Shown: positions 56,770-64,000 of the stretch, piece by piece | Position numbering within the stretch: position 1 is the first letter of the stretch | Layout: every line of letters starts with the position of its first letter | Source: Armigeres subalbatus | Taxonomy: Eukaryota; Arthropoda; Insecta; Diptera; Culicidae | NCBI RefSeq assembly: GCF_024139115.2 | Contig: NC_085141.1 | Location: 399,244,042-399,308,041, forward strand | Direction of reading: 5' to 3' | DNA: 64,000 bases | Program-made: the position numbers and the translations under genes | The notes under the pieces: model-generated | Seen by the model: the letters and a program-made list of their open reading frames with translations, nothing else | Database searches by the model: none | What the model was told of the DNA's origin: nothing

Positions 56770-57900
56770 CCTCTAGTAACGAAGAAGAAGCTTTTGGAGG
56801 AACTCTCAGCATTAAAATCGGAAATGGCTAATATGCGATCCGAAAAGGAACAAAATCTACTATCAGGAAAACGTTCGACCGAGAGCAGTGCTGTGAACGT
56901 GAGGCCTGATGAAGGACCATCTGGGAGCGATTCGTTCCTAGCTACCATGAGCAATATGTCGCTGGGATCTTTGAATATTCCAGAGTGTAAGCCTTCAGAG
57001 GGTGAGATGGATGTGGATAAAAAAGCTTACGAACACTGGAAAGAAATACTAATCGCATCATTTAATCTGATGCGAGCAACTGACGAGCGCGCAAAATTGG
57101 ACATATTTAGAATAAAAGCGGGACCAAAATTGCTGGAAGTGATGCAAGGAACATCTTCTATACCAGGCATGCCAGATGAATGCGTTAAGCCCTTCTCCAA
57201 TGCGATAGCTAGATTGGATCATTACTTCGGATCTCGTACATACATAATAGGACAACGTGGTAAATTAATGAATACTGTACAGCAAAGTGGAGAGTCAAAT
57301 ATTTCATTCGTTCGACGAGTGGCAGCAGCGGCAAAATTGTGCGATTACAAGAATGAAGAAGAAATGGAGGCAGTCGTACGTACCATCGTTAAAGGAACCA
57401 CCGATAGCCGGGTTCGTGTTTTGGCTCACAGGAACTGGGTCAATCAAGGTGACATGAACAGTTTGATTGGATTGGTACGTGATCGTGAAATGGAGCTTTT
57501 TAACGAAGCAGAGTATCAAAAACTCAACCATCAACGCAACGTGACTATAGCTACAGTCACGCAACCCTCGGAAGGTCGTCTTCAATTTCGTCGAGGAGGT
57601 GGAACTGGATTAAGGTTCAGAGGAATCCAACGTGGAAGAGGAACCATTCGGCGAGGACAGTTCCAAAGACCTCAGCAACACTTGTTGGTGGTGCGCCAGT
57701 ATCTACCAGGATCCTGCTCGGTGTTCCAGTTTAGGTAAAATTTGCCACAATTGTAAACACCGTAGGCATCTTGCACGCCAAATGGCGTCGGACAAAAGCG
57801 TTCACAAAATGAACCATCAGAAGATGAACCAAGATCGAAGATTGCAGCAATAACGCAGAATGGAGAGGATATTGAATCCAAGGTACTTGAAGCTGACGAT
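56770..57900 (+). pseudogene. Solitary Ty3/gypsy-type gag
   Basis: An open frame runs from 56770, right at the satellite edge, to 57738; the first ATG is at 56824. The N-terminal part is Ser/Glu-rich. From residue about 75 it shows a Gag capsid-like helical domain: YEHWKEILIASFNLMRAT, AGPKLLEVMQ, AIARLDHYFGSRTY and SFVRRVAAAAKLCDY. An RG-rich basic tail follows. After a frame change near 57700 comes a zinc knuckle CWWCASIYQDPARC and CHNCKHRRHLARQ whose last Cys is missing. No protease, RT, integrase or LTR is found. A 5' truncation by the satellite or a co-opted gag are both possible; decay is likelier given the frameshift. Confidence 0.7.
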
Positions 57901-58204
57901 GTTGAATAAATAATTTTAATAGCTATCTTATCTGACTCTTGAACTATATCTCGTTAAATAAAGATCAATTGTTATTGAATAGAGTTTTTTTTTGTGATTT
58001 ACAATGAAGCAATTACATCCTCGCATTCGCTCAATATTATTTGGCCTAAAAGACTTTCACATGTTTCTGAACAACCCCAAGAAGAAAAACATGCGATTGT
58101 AATTTGTTTGAAATGAATAGAGGCTAGATAAGCTAGCTATTAAAAGCAAGCTAGAAGGAGATAGAATGAGTAATGACAAAATGGAACAACCCAAAATTTC
58201 GACA
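57901..58204. other. Spacer, possible gag 3' UTR
   Basis: AATAAA-type signals at about 57906 and 57957 follow the gag. No other feature before the minisatellite. Confidence 0.35.
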
Positions 58205-60188
58205 GAGGCTTCCGAGCCTCTTGGAAGGAGGCTTCCGAGCCTCTTGGAAGGAGGCTTCCGAGCCCCGTGGAAGGAGGCTTCTGAGCCTCTTGGGAGGAGG
58301 CTTCAGAGCCTCTTGGAAGGAAGTTTTCGGGCCTCTTGGAGGCTTCCGAGCCTCTTGAAAGAAGGTTTCCGAGCCTTTTGGAAGGAGGCTTCCGAGCCTG
58401 TTGGAAGGAGGCTTCCGAGCCTGTTGGAAGGAGGCTTCCGAACCTTTTTGATGGAGTTTTCCGAGCCTCGTGGAAGGAGGCTTTCGAGCCTCTTGAAAGT
58501 AAGCTTTCGAACCTCTTGGAAGGAGGCTTCTGAGCCTCTTGGAAGGAGGCTTCCGAGCCTCTTGGAAGGAGGCTTCCGAGCCTCTTGGAAGGAGGCTTCC
58601 GAGCCTCTTGGAAGGAGGCTTCCGAGCCTCTTGGAAGGAGGCTTCCGAGCCTCTTGGCAGGAGGCTTTGAGCCTCTTGGAAGGAGGCTTCTGAGCCTCTT
58701 GGAAGGAGGCTTCTGAGCCTCTTGGAAGGAGGCTTCTGAGCCTCTTGGAAGGAGGCTTCCTGAGCCTCTTGGAAGGAGGCCTGAGCCTCTTGGAAGGAGG
58801 CTTCCGAGCCTCTTGGAGGAGGCTTCTGAGCCTCTTGGAAGGAGGCTTCTGAGCCTCTTGGGAGGAGGCTTCTGAGCCTCTTGTAAGGAAGCTTCCTTGC
58901 TTCTTGGAAGGAGGCTTCTGAGCCTCTTGGAAGAAGGCTTCTGAGCCTCTTGGAAGGAGGCTTCTGAGCCTCTTGGAAGGAGGCTTCCGAGCCTCTTGGA
59001 AGGAGGCTTCCGAGCCTCTTGGAAGGAGGCTTCTGAGCCTCTTGGAAGGAGGCTTCCGAGCCTCTTGGAAGGAGGCTCTGAGCCTCTTGGAAGGAGGCTT
59101 TGAGCCTCTTGGAAGGAGGCTTATGAGCCTCTTGGAAGGAGGCTTCTGGGCCTCTTGGAAGCAGGCTTCGGAGCCTCTTGGGAAGAGGCTTCTGAGCCTC
59201 TTGGGAGGAGGCTTCTGAGCCTCTTGGGAGGAGGCTTCTGAGCCTCTTGGAAGGAAGCTTCTGAGCTTCTTGGAAGGAGGCTTCTGAGCCTCTTGGGAAG
59301 AGGCTTCCGAACCTCTTGGAAGGAGGCTTCTGAGCCTCTTGGAAGGAGGCTTTGAGCCTCTTGGAAGGAGGCTTCTGAGCCTCTTGGAAGGAGGCTTCCT
59401 GAGCCTCTTGGAAGGAGGCTTCTGAGCCTCTTGGAAGGAGGCTTCTGAGCCTCTTGGAAGGAGGCTTCTGAGCCTCTTGGAAGGAGGCTTCTGAGCCTCT
59501 TGGAAGGAGGTTTCTGAGCCTCTTGGAAGGAGGTTTCTGAGCCTCTTGGGAAGAGGCTTCCGAGCCTCTTGGAAGGAGGCTTCCGAGCCTCTTGGAAGGA
59601 GGCCTGAGCCTCTTGGAAGGAGGCTTCCTGAGCCTCTTGGAAGGAGGCTTCCTGAGCCTCTTGGAAGGAGGCTTCTGAGCCTCTTGGAAGGAGGCTTCTG
59701 AGCCTCTTGGAAGGAGGCTTCCGAGCCTCTTGGAAGGAGGCCTGAGCCTCTTGGAAGGAGGCTTCCGAGCCTCTTGGAAGGAGGCTTCTGAGCCTCTTGG
59801 AAGGAGGCTTCCGAGCCTCTTGGAAGGAGGCTTCCTGAGCCTCTTGGAAGGAGGCTTCCGAGCCTCTTGGAAGGAGGCTTCTGAGCCTCTTGGAAGGAGG
59901 CTTCTGAGCCTCTTGGAAGGAGGCTTCCGAGCCTCTTGGAAGGAGGCCTGAGCCTCTTGGAAGGAGGCTTCTGAGCCTCTTGGAAGGAGGCTTCCTGAGC
60001 CTCTTGGAAGGAGGCTTCCTGAGCCTCTTGGAAGGAGGCTTCTGAGCCTCTTGGAAAGAGGCTTCGAGCCTCTTGGAAAGAGGCTTCCGAGCCTCTTGGA
60101 AGGAGGCTTCCGAGCCTCTTGGAAGGAGGCTTCCGAGCCTCTTGGAAGGAGGCTTCCGAGCCTCTTGGAAGGAGGCTTCCGAGCTTCC
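58205..60188. repeat. 23-bp hairpin minisatellite, about 86 units
   Basis: The unit GAGGCTTCCGAGCCTCTTGG plus AAG is 23 bp, with 21-, 22- and 24-bp variants. Each unit contains the perfect hairpin GAGGCT-TCCG-AGCCTC. Since three units are 69 bp, all six frames are nearly stop-free, yielding 23-aa repeats such as EASEPLGRRLPSLLEGGF. The 629-aa minus frame (58303-60192) and six plus frames are therefore artefacts. Dominant variant TTCTGAGCC versus TTCCGAGCC. Old relatives at 21255-21430 and 21815-21960. Confidence 0.95.
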
Positions 60189-60254
60189 TCAAATTACCAT
60201 AGCTTTATAAATAAGTTTTCAATTGATTTGGTATACATCCCACATTACGCATTC

Positions 60255-60327
60255 TTATCCGAGGTACCTGGAGCCAACGTAAGTACCCACAGGGGTACAT
60301 GTACCCCAGGTTGAGAACCGCTGCATT
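60255..60327. repeat. hAT-like terminus next to the minisatellite
   Basis: Ends GGGGTACATGTACCCCAGGT then TGAGAACCGCTG, i.e. CAGCGGTTCTCAACC inverted. The inner 14 bases GGGGTACATGTACC form a palindrome. The same terminus is at 22530-22593. The other end of the element was not found, so the minisatellite may lie inside a disrupted hAT element. Confidence 0.6.
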
Positions 60328-60435
60328 AGCACTATATTTTGCCTTTACGGCAATATAAAGCAATATAAGCCAGTATAAAGCATGTTTGCACTGTTACAGC
60401 GTTAAATTCGAACGCACTGATTTTTTGAATGCTTA

Positions 60436-61132
60436 CACCCAAAACAATTCTGTGTGACATTCTTTATATTAAGCATTTTGTATCAAATCTCGCATTCAAA
60501 CCGATCAGAGAATGTCATACTTGTTAATACAGCTCATTGCATTAAGTCGGTTTATTTGGTTTCAATCAATACATCCAAACGAATCTCGTTGGCTCCTCCT
60601 AGAACAAGTATATGAATCGTGTACAGCAAAATAACTTCAACCCACACAATTTTCCCAATCCCATTTAGCTTCATAACGGAAAAGGCAACAAATATGCATG
60701 GTGCTTATTCCACTCATTGCTATCCCTGTTACCCTTCTACTTGTCACATCCGCATAGCATGAAACGTGGATTATGATTGCCTTTGGTCGCATCGTTCCTC
60801 ATCTGCTAAATAGTCCAGATGGTTAGCGCGTCAGTCTAGATGTGCTAAGTGGGGAGGGTCCGGGTTCAATTCCCGTCTTTGACCGAATTTTTTGGAAATG
60901 GTTGCTGAGGTTGTGAAGTATACAGCATTTCACTTCTCGATGGGGGAGTTCAAAATTAGATTCAATGTTAGACACTAACACATAACCAGTTCTTATTTTC
61001 TCGTGACCGGAGACCTAATACAAGAGCCTGCCGTTTACTTAATACAATCTGTGCATATGTCGCAAATTATGGCAAACTGTACACGAAACTAATGCGAGAT
61101 TGCAATAAAATGTTGCAATCTCTGGTTGGGTG
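60436..61132. mobile_element. Putative TA-flanked element with CACCCAA ends
   Basis: CACCCAA follows TA (60434-60435) and TTGGGTG precedes TA (61133-61134). Termini match those of the MITE at 4574-4846 for seven bases only. The interior includes a tRNA-like head. Weak evidence. Confidence 0.35.
60815..60890 (+). mobile_element. tRNA-like SINE head (fifth type), plus strand
   Basis: AGTCCAGATGGTTAGCGCGT includes an A box (TGGTTAGCGCG), and GGGTTCAATTCCCG is a strong B box. Stem pairing at the acceptor end (AGTCCAG with the region after CCCGTCTTT) is poor, so a functional tRNA gene is unlikely. Confidence 0.55.
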
Positions 61133-61139
61133 TACGGTT

Positions 61140-61350
61140 ACCTGGAAAATCTACTGCTATGCCTGTAGATCGTAAGTTCTGAACTCAAAGACGGATATCC
61201 CAAAACCATCAAGGATGATTCGGATAACCCAGGATGTTCCAAAACCAACTTACCATGTCACCTGGTCTTCTGGAATATGTTATGGACATGCTTGAATACA
61301 TATCCAAGTTTCTAGTGACAAAAAAAGGCTAATGTAGTAGCTGCAGATCG
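61140..61350. repeat. Isolated diverged 153-bp satellite-like segment
   Basis: GTAGATCGTAAGTTCTGAAC followed by TCAAAGACGGATATCC resembles the array-2 block GATCTGAACTCAAG. Similarity is weak and limited to one unit. Confidence 0.3.
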
Positions 61351-61353
61351 CAA

Positions 61354-61489
61354 CTTTTATGACCAGGGAAGTCGAGACAATTTCCAATCCGAAAATTGTC
61401 TAGACCGGCACCGGGAATCGAACCCAGCCACCCTCAGTATGGTCTTGCTTTGTAGCCGCGCATCTTACTGCACGGCTAAGGAGGGCCCC
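61354..61489 (-). mobile_element. 3'-truncated Feilai-type SINE
   Basis: Minus-strand head GGGGCCCTCCTTAGCCGTGC, B box GGTTCGATTCC and the start of the body up to CCCTGGTCATAAAAG. The rest and the tail are missing. Confidence 0.85.
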
Positions 61490-61624
61490 AAGACATATTT
61501 AAGACAAAACTCGCGAGTAATAGATTCATTGCATGAATGGCATGTGTCTTAAAAGAATATTGTGAAACATTCTGTCCGGTACAAATAATGTGAAATGATA
61601 ATAGCAGCAAAAATGTACTGTATG

Positions 61625-61925
61625 AATCACTGTTCTGGAGGAACTTCCGGACGAAATCCTGGAGGAACATTCGGGTGAAATCCTGGAGGAAGTTTTGAAC
61701 GAAATCCTGCAGCAACTTCCAGACGAAATTCTGGAGAAACTTCCGGACGAAATCCTTAAGGAACTTCCGTATCAAATCCTGGAGAAGCATCCGGAAGAAT
61801 TCCTGAAGATACTTCCGATGAAATATCTAAAGAGTGTTCAGGAGAATTTCTAGATGAACAGCTTATCGAACTCGTGGAAAAAATTCCTAAGGAGTTTGTT
61901 AATGTACTTGATGTTGATGGAGAAA
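61625..61925. repeat. GGAGGAACTTCCGGACGAAAT minisatellite
   Basis: About ten imperfect 27-bp units (CTGGAGGAACTTCCGGACGA). Same family as 54240-54935. The 104-aa minus frame across it is repeat-derived. Confidence 0.8.
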
Positions 61926-61939
61926 CTCCGGAGAATTTT

Positions 61940-62105
61940 TGACGCTTGAAATTAGTCCAGCCCGACCCACGCCACCGCGCCGCTTCCGACGATCATCAAC
62001 GGCGTGAGACCGTCAAGCCGCCGCCGCAGGCTGAAAATGATCTATCATGCCACCGCCGGCCGGTAAAATGTCAAATGTGCGCCGGCACAGGTCTACTTTT
62101 TACCG
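61940..62105. other. Short GC-rich island
   Basis: About 165 bp of much higher GC (CCGCCGCCGCAGG, CCGCCGGCCGG) starting right after the minisatellite. No domain in its 72-aa frame. Confidence 0.4.
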
Positions 62106-62164
62106 CCGCATATTTTGTTTTAATAAAAATGTCTGCCAGCATTTCGTTCAATGGTGAACTTTAA

Positions 62165-64000
62165 TAATCATAATTAAAGAAATACACCAATTACAATCAA
62201 ATGGATTATTCATTATTAGAATTTAATTATTTCTGGAGAATTTTCAAGGAAGCACGGGTACTTCATTCTATACTTTTTGAAATATAAATATTTTAAATTA
62301 TTCTATTTCCCATTTACATGTAAATATTCGATAATGTTGGTTTTAAACTTCTGCAGGCTAAATTTGGTGACTCATGTATTTCTTTTTCATATACTACTTA
62401 AGTAATACTCCGTTTTCAACGTGACTCCCACAAGTAAAATCAGTATCATTATTTACCAAACATCAGTTATGGAGATCAGCTTGTTATCAATCGCAATTAA
62501 AAACAAAAGGAATGGGACGACAATAACAATAATCAATAATATGAAATTGCAATGTTTTATCGCAGTTAACACGGTTTTAGTAACTTCCATTTAGCCGGAA
62601 GCAAATATAGTATATTGACAACAAATGTATATGAAATTAACAACAAATTAACAAATGGGGTCATAAGAACCGGGCCTCGGGTTGATAAACTTTTACGTCT
62701 TTCCTCGCAAAGCCAACTGGAGAGCAGAGATTTTATTGCGATTGAACAATCTGCTTCGTCGGTGACATACCTACAATGAGTTTTGCAAACAATTTTTATT
62801 AGTTGCGTTATGATACTGCTCCCGCTTCCCATGAGGGAAGCAAGAACATAGTCATTCATTTGTCACACGAAAAAAAACCTAATTTTATTTTCTATTTAAT
62901 TTAAAACGATTCGAAAGACTAGATATTTAAGCGTTTGACGATAATAGACTGTAATGGCATTCAAATTTCATTCAAAGGGGGTGGGGATGGGCACGAATAA
63001 TCAAAATCGAAATCAGATACATATCCTCTGTTACTGTAACTGTTTTTGTTTTCTTTTTCTCTGAATTGCTGGTTAAAGGCTTGGTTATATATAATATGCT
63101 TTCGATATACATCTAAAAAAACTATTCTATTTTAGAATAATCACGGAAGGGGCATACATAGAACACTCCTGAATAAAAACCCAGATAGGACATCCTTCCT
63201 AACTTATCAAATAAGCTCACCGCCAGTGGCAAATTGTCACCGGCACGCGTCAACGCGTTCACGCATATTAAATGCCCGGTAAATATTACATTTTCATACA
63301 TATTGATGCACATGACTGAATCGCAACATGTGTCACTGCTCTGCCTGGGACACGACGATGATTTGTGTCGCTGAATGCCACCATAGAGGAAATCCTTCCT
63401 GGTCACCCCGACCGCCAATGCTCATCCTCGCTCGTCGCTGTTGTCCGTTGCACATAGAGAACAGAAAATAGTTACCTATAATTAATTTTATCTGAATAAG
63501 TTGCTTGTTCCGAATACAACAAAAACCCACCTTCCCGAGTGTTTGCAAAATTATGGACATTGGAGTCAATATGAGTACTAGGATATCAGTTCCATTATGA
63601 ATTACGAGCTTCTATATTAGTTTATTAACACACGGTATAGTTCTGGTTACCATTGAATAAAATAATGAAAAAAAAGTGTTCGACTTTGAATGTGATTTCT
63701 ATGAGGCACATAAGCTCTATCCCATGAATAGTGACTCCTATTGGAGTGTTCGTTTTCATCGAACCATCACTGTTTCCTTACCGTGCACCCACAGTAACAC
63801 ACATCTGACATTATTTGCATTGTAGTTGGGCAGGCAGCAAAGCGCTAATTTGATTCATTCGAAAGCGTTCTGCTCGGACACATGACTGGGTCGTAGGGGC
63901 CCGCACGCATGTCCGCATGCTCGGCAGCAACTAGTCGTAAGCGGTCCGTGAAAATTTACTGGTCACTAGTTGTGGTGACACTGACTGCCTGGTCGACAAA
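62165..64000. other. Unannotated AT-rich 1.8-kb stretch
   Basis: Frames up to 98 aa on minus (62566-62859, 63122-63418) have no recognised domain. No repeat was identified. Confidence 0.35.

Noticed and set aside
58303..60192. 629-aa minus-strand ORF (and several plus-strand ORFs) with 23-aa repeats
   Set aside because: The 23-bp minisatellite lacks stops in nearly all frames; length is a consequence of the repeat, and indels switch frame without any coding constraint.

Overview
This window looks like repeat-dense, non-genic nuclear DNA of a culicine mosquito, most likely Aedes. The case for Aedes is several copies of a tRNA-derived SINE of the Feilai type, degenerate non-LTR, BEL/Pao and Ty3/gypsy retroelements, many palindromic MITEs, and no recognisable conserved host gene. 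All calls come from reading the sequence; no database search was possible, so family names are assigned from motifs and are not verified.

Layout. 0-13 kb: RTE-like LINE scraps, a hAT-type non-autonomous element with a perfect 8-bp target duplication (2708-3990), a Feilai-type SINE split by a TA-flanked MITE (4457-5036), a 5'-truncated jockey-like LINE (7720-9733) and a second SINE. 13-19 kb: small MITEs, then the best coding region: two convergent, uninterrupted ORFs (about 402 aa on +, 355 aa on -). They lie inside a probable 3.9-kb TA-flanked transposon. The minus ORF is an IS630/Tc1-mariner-type transposase in which two of the three catalytic acids appear to be replaced by Asn. 19-27 kb: BEL/Pao gag remnant, pyrimidine tract, nested inverted repeats and further MITEs.

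27-33 kb holds two arrays of one 153-bp satellite in opposite orientations. A third array lies at 55.6-56.8 kb. 36-47 kb is a nest: an R1-like LINE on the minus strand is split by a 5.7-kb RNase H-bearing LINE (37430-43157) and by a 0.9-kb fold-back element (43635-44557). 47-54 kb: a TIR-bounded element, a GGATTT minisatellite, a MITE with two CRE-like palindromes, AT-rich repeats and another RTE-like scrap. 56.8-57.9 kb: a solitary gypsy-type gag. 58.2-60.2 kb: a 2-kb array of a 23-bp hairpin minisatellite that creates long spurious ORFs. 60-64 kb: a hAT-like end, a tRNA-like SINE head, a SINE fragment and plain AT-rich DNA.

How it works together: almost nothing here looks like a functional host pathway. 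The window records successive transposition, with SINEs inside satellites, MITEs inside SINEs and LINEs inside LINEs. The items most worth follow-up are the two-gene transposon with its unknown accessory protein and altered catalytic site, the inverted 153-bp satellite arrays with a shared palindromic leader, and the fold-back element nested in R1.
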